Below, piece by piece: positions 33,178 through 41,884 of a stretch of DNA of 64,000 nt. The stretch comes from Planctomycetota bacterium. GTDB lineage: Bacteria > Planctomycetota > SZUA-567. The translations under genes and the position numbers were made by a program. Location of the stretch: NCBI GenBank assembly GCA_031261425.1, contig JAISJR010000013.1, positions 52,805-116,804 of the forward strand. The letters run 5' to 3'. Below the pieces are notes generated by a model. It made no database searches and was not told where the DNA came from. It saw nothing but the letters and a program-made list of their open reading frames with translations. Within the stretch, counting starts at the first letter, position 1, and every line of letters starts with the position of its first letter.

Positions 33178-34023
33178 GTGAACGCGAACGAGCAGTATAA
33201 AGACACGGTGTTTGCGGCGTATTTCGGCACGGACGCGGCGCGCTGTTGCGAAATCTATAACGCGCTGTGCAACGCGCACGCGACGCCGGACGCGATAAAA
33301 ATCAACACGCTCGACAAGAATTTTTTTGCGAAATTGCGGAATGACGTGTCGTTTTTAGTCGGCTCGGAGTTGATAGTGTTGATAGAGCATCAATCGACGT
33401 TGAACGAAAATATGCCGTTGCGCTTTTTGCGCTATATCGTGGAGCAATATGAGTTGCTGATTAACCGGAAAAAACTTTATCAAGAGCGTCTCATCAAGTT
33501 GCCGCGCCCGAAGTTTTTTGTCTTTTACAACGGCAAGAAAGATTGCCCGGACAAAGAGGTGTTGCGCTTATCCGAGGCGTTCGGCGATAATGACGAAGCG
33601 TTGGATTTGGAATTGACGGTAACGCTGTTGAATATCAACGACGGACATAACGCGGAGTTGCTGAAACGCTGTCGTGGGTTGAGTGAATACGCGCGATTTG
33701 TTTCGGCGGCGCGACGGGAGCGGGCGACGGGCAAGCCGCTGGCGGAGGCGTTATCGGCGGCGATTGATTGGTGCGTCGGTAATGACGTGTTGCGGGATTT
33801 TTTGCGGGAGCATAGAACGGAGGTGATTGGTATGTTGACGGCAGAATTTGACATTGACGAGGCGCGCGAAGTATGGCAAGAGGAAGCGCGAGAAGAAGGC
33901 GAGCAATTAAAAGCGTTGCAAATCGCCCGGGCGATGAAGCGAAAAGGACTATCGGACAATGTAATAATCGAAATCACGCAATTGACGCCGCGCGATTTAG
34001 CGGGACTTTTTGCGGGAGCATAG
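33178..34023 (+). CDS. Rpn-family recombination-promoting nuclease / putative transposase
   Basis: 281 residues from GTG 33178 (AAGGGAG six nt upstream). Family text: YKDTVFAAYFGTDAARCCEIYNA near the N-terminus and SFLVGSELIVLIEHQSTLNEN, the PD-(D/E)XK-like core with E-x-Q. Then LRFLRYIVEQYELLI and RPKFFVFYNGKKDCPDKEVL. The late block is IGMLTAEFDIDEAREVWQEE, followed by a helix with the family's HTH-like end (MKRKGLSDNVIIEITQLTPR). A ~50-bp segment in the gene (about 33797-33845) recurs almost exactly at 34002-34051, at its end, a recombination scar. It is distinct in sequence from the other nuclease-transposase at 21435. Confidence 0.87.
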   Translation: MNANEQYKDTVFAAYFGTDAARCCEIYNALCNAHATPDAIKINTLDKNFFAKLRNDVSFLVGSELIVLIEHQSTLNENMPLRFLRYIVEQYELLINRKKLYQERLIKLPRPKFFVFYNGKKDCPDKEVLRLSEAFGDNDEALDLELTVTLLNINDGHNAELLKRCRGLSEYARFVSAARRERATGKPLAEALSAAIDWCVGNDVLRDFLREHRTEVIGMLTAEFDIDEAREVWQEEAREEGEQLKALQIARAMKRKGLSDNVIIEITQLTPRDLAGLFAGA

Positions 34024-34169
34024 AAACGGAGGCGATTGGTGTGTTGACATTCGACAAACCGACTCCACCGAATTAACCACGAACAAGAATTTCGTGGATG
34101 CCAACAACCACATTAACGACTGCGAGTTCCGGTTTGTCGGGTTGCATGGATGGCTAACGTGAACACGAC

Positions 34170-35252
34170 CTACTTCGCAGGCAATTGCGTCGCCGCGTAG
34201 GGCGTGGTTTTTACCGTCATGCCGTCTTTGATTTTTTGCAAACCTTCCACGACGACCACCTCGCCGGCTTTTAAGCCGTCCGTAATCAGCCAATCGGCGC
34301 CGATTTGCCGCCCCGCTTTGACCGTCTTAAACGTTACTTTGCCGCCGCCGTCAACGGTCGCCACGCGGGTTATGTCTTGCAACTGCTCGACCGCGCGTTG
34401 CGGAATTAAAATCGCCTTCGGGTCGGCGCTTATCGGCGCGCGCACGCGAGCGAACATTCCGGGACGGAGCAAATTATCGGGATTGTCGAAATCCGCGGCG
34501 ACCGTCATCGTGCCGGTGGCGGCGTCGATTTGCCGGTTGAAAAACACGAATTTTCCGGGATGCGGATGGGTTTTGCCGTTGGCGAGAATCAAGTCGATTT
34601 TCTGGGTTAATTCCGGCGCGTGTTCGATGAATTGCAGGTATTCCCGCTCGCTGACCGCGAAATAAACGCGGAGCGGATTGACTTGCGAGACGGTGGTCAT
34701 CGCGGTTTGCGCGGTGATTAAATCGCCGACGCGAACTTGCGAAATGCCGGCGATGCCGTTCACCGACGCGGTGATGCGCGTGAAGCCCAGATTAAGTTCG
34801 GCGAGGTCCAACTGCGCCTGCGCCACCGCGACATCGGCTTCGCCGACTAATTTGTCGCTGGTTTTCTGCTCAAATTCTTTCGTCGAAATCACCGCTTTTT
34901 TGAGCAAATCCTCGGCGCGGGCAAATTCCTTGGCGGCGGCGACTTGCTTCGCCTCCGCCTGTTTTAACTGCGCGCGCGCGAGATTGACTTGCGCCGTGAA
35001 CGTGCGGTCGTCGAGTTGAAACAGCACCTCGCCCTGTTTGACGGCGGCGCCTTCTTTATACAACTGTTGCGTGAGATAGCCGGAGACCTGCGCGCTGACG
35101 GTAACGTTGGTTTCGCCGTCGGTGGTGCCAATCCATTCGCCGATAATATCGACGGGTTTCTCGGCGACGGTCAGCACTTCGACGGTCGGGTCGGCGGCGT
35201 GAGCGGCGGCGATAAAAATTAACCCGGCGATAAAAGTCAGATAGCGCGACAT
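34170..35252 (-). CDS. RND periplasmic adaptor (MexA/AcrA-type membrane-fusion protein), orphan
   Basis: 360 residues. Signal peptide MSRYLTFIAGLIFIAAAHA. Lipoyl/barrel-sandwich halves GYLTQQLYKEGAAVKQGEVL and TRITASVNGIAGISQVRVGD flank a coiled-coil hairpin (ARAQLKQAEAKQVAAAKEFA to VAVAQAQLDLAELNLGF). Beta-barrel and membrane-proximal domains follow (LRVYFAVSEREYLQFI, RPGMFARVRAPI). No Cys for lipidation follows the signal peptide, so it may be soluble or held by its N-terminus. No pump or outer-membrane channel is adjacent. The partial HAE1 pump at 1-2057 is a natural partner by type. It ends in a 3' region with unrelated short sequence. Confidence 0.93.
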   Translation of the reverse strand: MSRYLTFIAGLIFIAAAHAADPTVEVLTVAEKPVDIIGEWIGTTDGETNVTVSAQVSGYLTQQLYKEGAAVKQGEVLFQLDDRTFTAQVNLARAQLKQAEAKQVAAAKEFARAEDLLKKAVISTKEFEQKTSDKLVGEADVAVAQAQLDLAELNLGFTRITASVNGIAGISQVRVGDLITAQTAMTTVSQVNPLRVYFAVSEREYLQFIEHAPELTQKIDLILANGKTHPHPGKFVFFNRQIDAATGTMTVAADFDNPDNLLRPGMFARVRAPISADPKAILIPQRAVEQLQDITRVATVDGGGKVTFKTVKAGRQIGADWLITDGLKAGEVVVVEGLQKIKDGMTVKTTPYAATQLPAK

Positions 35253-35335
35253 AGCGGAACTCCTGCATGGAAAATAAAACTAAACGGCGCGAATTGTAAG
35301 GCGGCGGCGCTTGCAATAAATAACGGCGGCGAATT

Positions 35336-36517
35336 TTATTTCTCCGCCCCCATCAGCGCCGGACATTCGGCGCGGGCGCGGAGTAGCGCCGGACTTTCCG
35401 GGTCGTCGAAAAGCAACAATTCAACCAGCGGTCGCCAATCGGCGGGGCTTTGGCGCCAGCGCTCCCAACACTGTTGTTGATAGGCGCGCTGACGCCGCAA
35501 TTCCTCTTCGATTTTTTCGCGGTGCGCGCCCGCCCGCGCCGTGGCGCTGACGTAATCGGGAATCGTCATCGACGCGAACAGCGGCGCGGCGCGGCGCAGA
35601 TTTTCCTCGACTTCGCGGACGGCGAGCCATTTGCGATACGGCGACAAGCCGCCGAGTTGTTGCAACGTCCGCGTCGCCGCGTCGCTCGCCCCCATCATCA
35701 TTTCCCGCGCCGCGTAGTCGCCAATCGCGTAGCCCAACGCGCCGACAACGGCGACGCACACCGCCAGCGACAGCGCGGCGGCGCGGCTAATCGTCAGTTT
35801 TTTTTTACCGTGACGGCGGCGGCGAACGCCGTTGCCCGCCGCCAAAATTTCCGCCTCGGCAAGCAACAGCGCGTCGTTGCCGGGCAACTGTTGCACGGCG
35901 TAATCAATCACCGCCAGTGCGGCGCCCGGCATCCGGTTGTCGCTCAAACACCGCGCGTAATTGCCGAACACGCGGACGGCTTCGGTTTGCCGTCCGGTTT
36001 GCAAACACAAATCCGCGAGCGCCAATTGCAAAGAATGCGACAACGGTTGCAACGCCGCCGCCTTGCGCGCCGCGCGCAACGCCTCGGCGGGACGCTGTTC
36101 GTGCCGGTGAATGTGGCTGATAAATTGCCATTGCGCCGCGGCGTCGGCGGGGCGGGCGGTGATTTCATAAAGGTTAGCCAACAACGTCAGCGTCGGCAAA
36201 TCGCCGCGCCGCTCGGCTAAAATGTGTTTCGCCAGCGCGATGGCGTCTTGGTGGCGTCCTAAATTCGGCAACGTCGCGAGCGCCGCCTGCGTTTCCTCCA
36301 ACAGCGCCGGACGCAGATATTGCAAGTTGATTAAATGCCCGATGAGCGATTCACATTCGGGAACGGCGAGGTCAAGCGCCGCCGCCAAAATCGACAACGC
36401 GCGGGTGCCGTCGGCGAGTTCGAGCAACGCCTTTTCCTTCTCGTTCAACGAGTCGGGAAAAAGCGACGCCGGCGCGGGCGTGACGCGGATAGGAATTTGT
36501 TTGGCGAATTTGGTCAT
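35336..36517 (-). CDS. TPR-containing membrane protein with N-terminal winged-helix-like region
   Basis: 393 residues, family not named. N-terminal KEKALLELADGTRALSILAA resembles the winged-helix segment of DUF4388-type proteins. Helical TPR-like repeats span about 75-230 (ALATLPNLGRHQDAIALAKH, LTLLANLYEITARPADAAAQ, SLQLALADLCLQTGRQTEAV). A basic stretch (RRRRHGKKK) and one membrane helix (AAALSLAVCVAVVGALGYAI, about 250-270) follow, then a periplasmic helical tail. Positive-inside charge puts the TPR part in the cytoplasm. It stands next to the RsbW-like kinase and STAS genes on the same strand, so a signalling or scaffold role is possible. Confidence 0.7.
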   Translation of the reverse strand: MTKFAKQIPIRVTPAPASLFPDSLNEKEKALLELADGTRALSILAAALDLAVPECESLIGHLINLQYLRPALLEETQAALATLPNLGRHQDAIALAKHILAERRGDLPTLTLLANLYEITARPADAAAQWQFISHIHRHEQRPAEALRAARKAAALQPLSHSLQLALADLCLQTGRQTEAVRVFGNYARCLSDNRMPGAALAVIDYAVQQLPGNDALLLAEAEILAAGNGVRRRRHGKKKLTISRAAALSLAVCVAVVGALGYAIGDYAAREMMMGASDAATRTLQQLGGLSPYRKWLAVREVEENLRRAAPLFASMTIPDYVSATARAGAHREKIEEELRRQRAYQQQCWERWRQSPADWRPLVELLLFDDPESPALLRARAECPALMGAEK

Positions 36518-36530
36518 TGGAGCAGTGGAC

Positions 36531-36700
36531 AGTGGTTGTAGAGTTTAGAGTTGAGAGATTGGAGTTGAAAGTTGAGAGTTGAAAGTTGAGAGTTGAAAGT
36601 TGAGAGTTGAGAGTTGAGAGTTGAGCAGTGGTCGCGCTTCGCGCTTTAGAAAAATAAAACTCCACACTCTAAACTCTAATCTCTAAACTCTAATCACTGC
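36531..36700. repeat. Heptad-repeat element, AGTTGAG type, long left arm
   Basis: More than ten AGTTGAG/AGTTGAA heptamers from 36542 on, core GCGCTTCGCGC with AAAATAAAACTCCA, right arm ACTCTAAACTCTAATCTC. It separates the TPR gene from the RsbW-like gene; one of the longest arms in the window. Confidence 0.75.
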
Positions 36701-36701
36701 T

Positions 36702-37103
36702 CTACCAAACAAAAACCACGCGCGACCGGTTTTCGTCGCCGTGGCGTTCATAGGTGAGCGACTGCGCGTATTGGCGGACGAGCATCAAGCCCCAGCCGCC
36801 GACGCGCGGGTCGTTAATCGCCCGCGGCGGCACGCCGGTCGGGTCGAAAAAATGCCCGTCATCGACCACGGTCAACGTCGCGCTTCGCTCCGCCGCCGCG
36901 AGCGTTACTTTAATTTGGTGCGGCGCGTCGTCGTCGTAGCCGTATTTGACGACGTTGGTCAACAATTCCTCGACCGCCACGTCGATATGTTGCGCCGTCT
37001 TATCGGGCAGACCCGCCGCCGCGGAAAACGCGGAGACCTCGGCGGCGAGGAGCGCCAACGCTTCAAAGTTGTTATCGACGGCGCGGAAAAATTCGGCAGA
37101 CAT
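36702..37103 (-). CDS. RsbW-like anti-sigma factor / serine kinase (HATPase)
   Basis: 133 residues, GHKL-type ATPase alone. Motifs: IDVAVEELLTNVVKYGYDD (N box, phosphate coordination), LTVVDDGHFFDPTG (G1, where D-G of the usual DxGxG is partly kept) and VGGWGLMLVRQYAQSLTY (G2). Such kinases bind sigma factors and phosphorylate a STAS antagonist. The true start is the ATG at 37103; the longer frame upstream is inside a heptad element. A STAS protein gene follows 114 bp away on the same strand, with an element between, as expected for an RsbV/RsbW-type partner switch. No sigma factor or PP2C phosphatase is in the window. Confidence 0.88.
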   Translation of the reverse strand: MSAEFFRAVDNNFEALALLAAEVSAFSAAAGLPDKTAQHIDVAVEELLTNVVKYGYDDDAPHQIKVTLAAAERSATLTVVDDGHFFDPTGVPPRAINDPRVGGWGLMLVRQYAQSLTYERHGDENRSRVVFVW

Positions 37104-37127
37104 AGTTTTTTCCCGACAGAGCGAAGA

Positions 37128-37245
37128 GCAATTAAAAATTAACAATTAACAATTAAAAATTGTGGAGTTTGATTTTCAAATTCGCTTCGCGCGATTTTGA
37201 TAATTATTCCTCAATTGTTAATTGTTAATTTTTAATTGTTCCAAC
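37128..37245. repeat. Heptad-repeat element, TTAACAA type, overlapping the 3' end of the STAS gene
   Basis: AATTAACAATTAACAATT left arm, core GTGGAGTTTGATTTTCAAA with CGCTTCGCGCG, right arm TTGTTAATTGTTAATTTTTA. The right arm forms the last codons and stop of the STAS gene (EQLKINN). Confidence 0.7.
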
Positions 37246-37562
37246 GCCGCTTCGTCGTCGGCGACGAGCGGAATTCGCAGGTCTAATCCCGCCATCCGCA
37301 AAGCGCTTTCGACTTCTTCGCCGGCGCCGACGAGAATCAATTTGCCGCTCTTTTTTTCCAACGTTTTGGCGGCGACCATTAACATTCGCATCGCCATGCT
37401 GGCGAGGAACGACACTTTCTGCATCCGCACAATCACGTTATCGCTCAACGCGGCTTCCTCTTTGAATTTCGTGTCGATTTGGTTCACGCCGCTCATATCC
37501 AGTTTGCCGTCCAACGCTAAAATCGTCGCGTTTTCCATGGCGGAAATTTTCGTCATTTCCAT
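37218..37562 (-). CDS. STAS-domain anti-anti-sigma factor (RsbV/SpoIIAA-like)
   Basis: 114 residues starting at ATG 37562 (AAGGAGCGACT upstream). MEMTKISAMENATILALDGK and LDMSGVNQIDTKFKEEA form the first strands. NVIVRMQKVSFLASMAMRML is the phosphorylation-loop area; serine S of FLAS is the expected target of the RsbW-like kinase. KKSGKLILVGAGEEVESALR follows. Partner-switch logic: the unphosphorylated form binds the kinase at 36702-37103 and frees its sigma factor. The C-terminal EQLKINN is contributed by the heptad element. The first upstream residues in the longer frame are not used. Confidence 0.88.
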   Translation of the reverse strand: MEMTKISAMENATILALDGKLDMSGVNQIDTKFKEEAALSDNVIVRMQKVSFLASMAMRMLMVAAKTLEKKSGKLILVGAGEEVESALRMAGLDLRIPLVADDEAALEQLKINN

Positions 37563-37742
37563 AGTCGCTCCTTTTAAGATACCGTGGTGAAACCAACAAA
37601 CGAATGGATTATAGAAAAGAGCGGGCACGCGCAACCTGTTTGACAATCGTAAAAAAAGAACGTTTCCACCGCTTCGCTCGGTTTCGGATTAATTCGTGTA
37701 ATTCGTGGACGAATCTTTTCTACTTTTTATCAGGAAAATTTT

Positions 37743-38831
37743 ATGGCAAATTCTTACGGACAAAATTTTCGCGTAACGATTTTCGGTCAGTCGCACAGCG
37801 AGGCGATGGGCGCGGTGTTGGACGGCTTGCCCGCCGGCGTCGCGCTCGACTTGGACGCCGTCGCGCAATTTATGCGCCGCCGCGCGCCGGGGCGCGGGGC
37901 GTGGGCGACGGCGCGGCAGGAAGACGACGCGCCGCAAATCGTCAGCGGTTTGGCGGACGGCAAAACCTGCGGCGCGCCGCTGACCGCGCTCATCGCCAAT
38001 CGCGACCAACGCTCCGGCGACTACGCCGACTTGCGCGACTTGCCCCGTCCGGCGCACGCCGATTTTACGGCGGCGATAAAATTTCACGGCGCCAACGACA
38101 TTCGCGGCGGCGGACAATTTTCGGGGCGCCTCACCGCGCCGCTCTGTTTCGCCGGCGCGGTGGCGATGCAGATTTTAGCGGCGCGTGGCGTTGAAATTGC
38201 CGCGCATATTTTTTCCATCGCCGACGTTGCCGACGCGCCGCTGTCGCCGCTCGGCGACCGTCGCGAATTATTGTTCGGCGTCGCGGCGAAAGATTTTCCC
38301 ACGCTCGACGACGACGCCGGCGTGAAAATGCAAAATGAAATCGCGGCGGCGAAAGCCGACGGCGACTCCGTCGGCGGCATTGTCGAAGGCGCGGCGTTCG
38401 GCGTGCCGGCGGGCGCGGGCGAGCCGCCGTTTCGCGGCGTGGAAAATGTGTTGGCGCAAATTTTATGGGCGATTCCGGCGGTGCGCGGCGTGGAATTCGG
38501 CGCCGGTTTCGCCGCGACCAAAATGCGCGGGTCGCGGCACAACGACGAATTTTATTACGCCGAAAACGGGACGGCGCGAACGCGCACCAATCATCACGGC
38601 GGCGTGTTGGGCGGCATCGCCAGCGGGATGCCGCTCATCGTCCGCGCGGCGTTCAAGCCGACGCCGTCTATCGCGCGGGAACAAAACACGATTAGTTTAA
38701 GCCGCCGCACCAATGCGAAATTGGTCGTCAAAGGGCGGCACGACCCGTGCATCGTCCCGCGCGTCGTGCCGGTCGTCGAAGCGGCAATGGCGGTGGGACT
38801 GTTGGATTTGCTGAGCGAGGGAAGGGAGTAG
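37743..38831 (+). CDS. aroC: Chorismate synthase
   Basis: Last step of the shikimate pathway: EPSP to chorismate, needing reduced FMN. 362 residues: N-terminal FGQSHSEAMGAVLDGLPAG, RRRAPGRGAWATARQEDD, IKFHGANDIRGGGQFSGRLT (flavin and substrate site), VEFGAGFAATKMRGSRHND, NHHGGVLGGIASGMPLIVR and the C-terminal GRHDPCIVPR. ATG at 37743. No other shikimate gene is near. A few AA.C.GAATTA repeats precede it (37684-37712). Confidence 0.97.
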   Translation: MANSYGQNFRVTIFGQSHSEAMGAVLDGLPAGVALDLDAVAQFMRRRAPGRGAWATARQEDDAPQIVSGLADGKTCGAPLTALIANRDQRSGDYADLRDLPRPAHADFTAAIKFHGANDIRGGGQFSGRLTAPLCFAGAVAMQILAARGVEIAAHIFSIADVADAPLSPLGDRRELLFGVAAKDFPTLDDDAGVKMQNEIAAAKADGDSVGGIVEGAAFGVPAGAGEPPFRGVENVLAQILWAIPAVRGVEFGAGFAATKMRGSRHNDEFYYAENGTARTRTNHHGGVLGGIASGMPLIVRAAFKPTPSIAREQNTISLSRRTNAKLVVKGRHDPCIVPRVVPVVEAAMAVGLLDLLSEGRE

Positions 38832-38951
38832 AGGGAAGAGGGAAAAGGGAAAAGTTGAAAGTTCAAAGTTGAAACGGCGCCTTTTCGTTGCTTAAACTCT
38901 TAAAATCCTTAATCCCCTTACCTTTCCTCTAAAATTTCGGGAGAAAAATCG

Positions 38952-40505
38952 ATGCGTAAAATTCGTTTATTGGCGGCGGCGCTTTTTTTCGCCGTTTTTG
39001 TGGCGGCGTTTAGCGGCGTTTTTCCGGCGGCGAAAATGTTGTCCTATTTCGTCGGCGACGCCGCGCCGTTCGTCAGCGCCGGTTTCGCGTCGTCTTTCGG
39101 CATTATCGCCGTCGGCACGTTGCTGACGCTCTTGTTGATTACATTTTTATGCGGGCGGCTTTACTGCGCCGCGGTCTGTCCGCTCGGCGTGTTGCAAGAT
39201 ATTCTTGGTTGGCTGACCCAATTCCGGCGCGGCAAAACGCCGAAAAATCATCGCGTTTTGCGGTTGACGATTCTGGCGCTGACGGCGGTCGCGCTGATTG
39301 CCGGCTTCGCGTTGCCGCTCCGCGTTTTAGGACCGTATTCGCTGTTCGGCGCCATTGCCGCCGCGCTGTTTAATCCGCCGCTCGTCGCCCTGCATAATTA
39401 TTTTTTCCCTTACGCGCCGTCGCCCGAATTGCCGCTGACCGCCGCCTTGCTCGCGCCCGGCATCGCGGTATTTGTCGGGTTCTTCCTGTTCGTTGTCTGG
39501 CGACGGCGAATTTTTTGCGCGACGCTGTGTCCGCTCGGCGCCCTGCTGTCGCTGTTCGCGGAACGCGCAATTTTCGGTTTGCGCATCAAAAAAGACGCTT
39601 GTAAAAGTTGCGGACAATGCGTGAAAAAATGTCCGGCGGGCTGTGTCGATGTCGCCGCCCAAACGCTCGACAACGGTCGTTGTTTGCGTTGCGGGAATTG
39701 CGTCGCCGCCTGCAAATTCCGCGCCGTCGAATGGCAAAACTTACGCGCCGCCGAAGCGGTAAATAGTGAAACCAATTTACCCGCGCCGACCGGCGCGCCA
39801 ACAGGCGCGCAGACCGGCAAAAAAATTTCGCGGCGCGAATTGGCGGTCGCGGCGGTCGTAGCGGCGATTGGCGGCGCGGGCTATTTTTTGCATCGCCGCT
39901 ATGCGTGGGCAATCTACGAACAGCGGCAAAAATTCGGGCAAAAATTCGGCAAACGCGCCGCGCCGCCCGCGCCGATTATTCCGCCCGGCGCCGGGTCGTT
40001 GCCGCGTTTCGCCGACCAATGCACGAATTGCCAATTGTGTTTGACGCACTGTCCGAGCGGCGTGTTGCGCCCCGCCGGTCTGACGCGCGAAACGGTGCAT
40101 CTGCAATTCGACGGCGGAATGTGCGAATTTAATTGCCGGAAATGCGGCGAGGTCTGTCCGACCGGCGCGATTGCCTTGTTGCCGTTAGCCGAAAAACAGC
40201 GGCGGCGGATTGGGCTGGCGGAATTGACGCTGGACTATTGCATCGCGTTTAAGGACGAAACGGCGTGCGGCGCGTGCGCCGAAGTTTGCTCCGTGCACGC
40301 GCTCGAAATGGTCGAGAGCGACGGAATGCCGGTGGCGTTGCCGCAATTGAAAGCGGACTTGTGCATCGGTTGCGGCGGGTGCGAATTTGTTTGTCCGGCG
40401 CGACCGGTGAAAGCGCTCGTCGTCAAACCGGTCGAAGTGCAAGTCCAAGCCGCCGTCGAAGAAGTCAAACCGCAAGAAGCGGCGGGGGCGGAGTGGCTGA
40501 TTTGA
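38952..40505 (+). CDS. Polyferredoxin: NapH-like membrane half fused to a Tat-like, NapG-type Fe-S half
   Basis: 517 residues. The N-terminal half has several membrane helices and two Cys-rich NapH/NosR-type motifs, CGRLYCAAVCPLGVLQD and RIFCATLCPLGALLS, then two 4Fe-4S clusters (CKSCGQCVKKCPAGC, CLRCGNCVAACKF). A Pro/Thr linker then leads to SRRELAVAAVVAAIGGAGYF at about 300-320, a twin-arginine-like segment. Beyond it are four more Cys motifs (CTNCQLCLTHCPSG, CEFNCRKCGEVCPTG, CGACAEVCSVHA, CIGCGGCEFVCPARP), like the NapG half. This looks like a fusion of NapH and NapG, moving quinol electrons to a periplasmic acceptor. No nitrate or nitrite reductase is adjacent, so the partner is unknown. 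Confidence 0.85.
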   Translation: MRKIRLLAAALFFAVFVAAFSGVFPAAKMLSYFVGDAAPFVSAGFASSFGIIAVGTLLTLLLITFLCGRLYCAAVCPLGVLQDILGWLTQFRRGKTPKNHRVLRLTILALTAVALIAGFALPLRVLGPYSLFGAIAAALFNPPLVALHNYFFPYAPSPELPLTAALLAPGIAVFVGFFLFVVWRRRIFCATLCPLGALLSLFAERAIFGLRIKKDACKSCGQCVKKCPAGCVDVAAQTLDNGRCLRCGNCVAACKFRAVEWQNLRAAEAVNSETNLPAPTGAPTGAQTGKKISRRELAVAAVVAAIGGAGYFLHRRYAWAIYEQRQKFGQKFGKRAAPPAPIIPPGAGSLPRFADQCTNCQLCLTHCPSGVLRPAGLTRETVHLQFDGGMCEFNCRKCGEVCPTGAIALLPLAEKQRRRIGLAELTLDYCIAFKDETACGACAEVCSVHALEMVESDGMPVALPQLKADLCIGCGGCEFVCPARPVKALVVKPVEVQVQAAVEEVKPQEAAGAEWLI

Positions 40506-40650
40506 AGAGCAGAGTTTAGAGTTTAGAGTTGAGAGTTGAATGTCGGATGCGCTTCGCGCGTCTTAAAAATAAAACTCCACTCTCTCAACTCTCAACTCTA
40601 AACTCTAAACTCTTAACTCTAAACTCTCAACTCTGCTCTTTTAACTCTAT
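40506..40650. repeat. Heptad-repeat element, AGTTTAG type, with long right arm
   Basis: GCAGAGTTTAGAGTTTAGAG left arm, core GATGCGCTTCGCGCGTC with AAAATAAAACTCCA, right arm with eight ACTCTCAACTCTAAA units. Confidence 0.75.
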
Positions 40651-40710
40651 TTTTTTGCCGGTCGCTTTTTACAATTCGCCGCCAATCCCACCGGAGCGCC
40701 GCGCCTCATT

Positions 40711-41874
40711 ATGATTGTTCACTCTCAATTCGACGGCGAGCCGTTTCGCCGGCTGTTAGGTAATTTGTTGTGGCTGGCGTTCGTTTCGTCGGACATCGAA
40801 GACGCGCCCGCCGGCACTCCCGCCGAGCATAGCGTTTATCTCAATCCCGCCTTCGCCGACTATTTTCCCGCCGGCGCCGAATTGGAAAAAATGTCGTTGC
40901 GCGAAATGCTGATGTTTTCGCTCTACCCGCGCGACGCCACCCGCCTGGTCGATGTGCTCCGCGACGCGCGCGCCCGCCGCGCGACGTATGAACTCGACTG
41001 CCGCCTACTCAACCACGCCACCGGCGAATATCGCTGGGTCTGGCTGACCGGCGAATACCGCCACAACGACGCCGGTCAAGCGACGCATCTCACCGGTTTG
41101 GTTCTCGACATCGACGACCGCCGTCGCCCGCTTGAAATTTTATACCAAAGCCACGCGCAGTATCAGTTGATTTCCGAGCGGGTAACCGACTACATTTACA
41201 CGGTGCGGCTCGACCGCGGCAAAGCCGTGGAGACGACGCACGGCGAAGGCGTCCACAAAGTAACCGGCTACGACGCGAAGGATTTTGAGCGCGACCCGTA
41301 TTTGTGGATAACGATGGTGCACGAGCGCGACCGCGACGCGGTGGTGGAGCGGTCGAATAAAATGATGTCCGGCGACTTGAAAGACGAGAACTTGTTGCCG
41401 CTCGAACACCGCCTGCGTTGCAAAAACGGGAAAATCCGTTGGGTGTCGAGCATCATCGTGCCGCACCGCGACGAGCGCGGCGAAATCGACTATTACAACG
41501 GCGTGGTGCGCGACATCACGGCGCAAAAACAGGACGAGGAAAATTCGCGGCAACGGCAGTATATCAACGAAATTTTATTGAGTTCCGTGCCGTTCGCCTC
41601 GGTGCTGATAATGGAGGACGGCGAAATTATCGACGCCAACGCGCACGGCAAAGACCTCGGTTTTATGCCCGGCGACAACGCGCTGGCGATTCTCAACCGC
41701 GGCGTGATGGAAGGCAATTTCGACTTCGGCAAAATGTTTCCGGCGGTGATTAAAAGCGGCTCGTTGCGGCGCTTCGACCTCAATTTTCACGAACGGATTT
41801 ACGAAACGACTTTCGTGCCGATGCAACCGGATTTGTTGCTGATTTGCTTCTACGACATTATGCGGCGGCGGTAG
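40711..41874 (+). CDS. PAS-domain sensor protein without output domain
   Basis: 387 residues, cytoplasmic. First PAS-like part (about 15-140: VYLNPAFADYFPAGAELEKM, GEYRWVWLTGEYRHNDAGQA, THLTGLVLDIDDRRR). Second PAS with its PAC (about 150-275: SERVTDYIYTVRLDRGKAVE, KVTGYDAKDFERDPYLWITM, RIRW-like KIRWVSSIIVPHRDERGEID, VRDITAQKQDEEN). The third, shorter PAS-like part is at about 290-387 (SSVPFASVLIMEDGEIIDAN, GFMPGDNALAILNRG). No kinase, GGDEF or HTH is attached, so it must act through a partner, perhaps one of the two hybrid kinases. ATG at 40711. No adjacent gene suggests the partner. Confidence 0.82.
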   Translation: MIVHSQFDGEPFRRLLGNLLWLAFVSSDIEDAPAGTPAEHSVYLNPAFADYFPAGAELEKMSLREMLMFSLYPRDATRLVDVLRDARARRATYELDCRLLNHATGEYRWVWLTGEYRHNDAGQATHLTGLVLDIDDRRRPLEILYQSHAQYQLISERVTDYIYTVRLDRGKAVETTHGEGVHKVTGYDAKDFERDPYLWITMVHERDRDAVVERSNKMMSGDLKDENLLPLEHRLRCKNGKIRWVSSIIVPHRDERGEIDYYNGVVRDITAQKQDEENSRQRQYINEILLSSVPFASVLIMEDGEIIDANAHGKDLGFMPGDNALAILNRGVMEGNFDFGKMFPAVIKSGSLRRFDLNFHERIYETTFVPMQPDLLLICFYDIMRRR

Positions 41875-41884
41875 AAACCGCAAT

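Noticed and set aside
36531..36640. Tandem AGTTGAG repeats as a CRISPR array
   Set aside because: Repeats are 7 bp with no unique spacers; they are arms of an inverted repeat.
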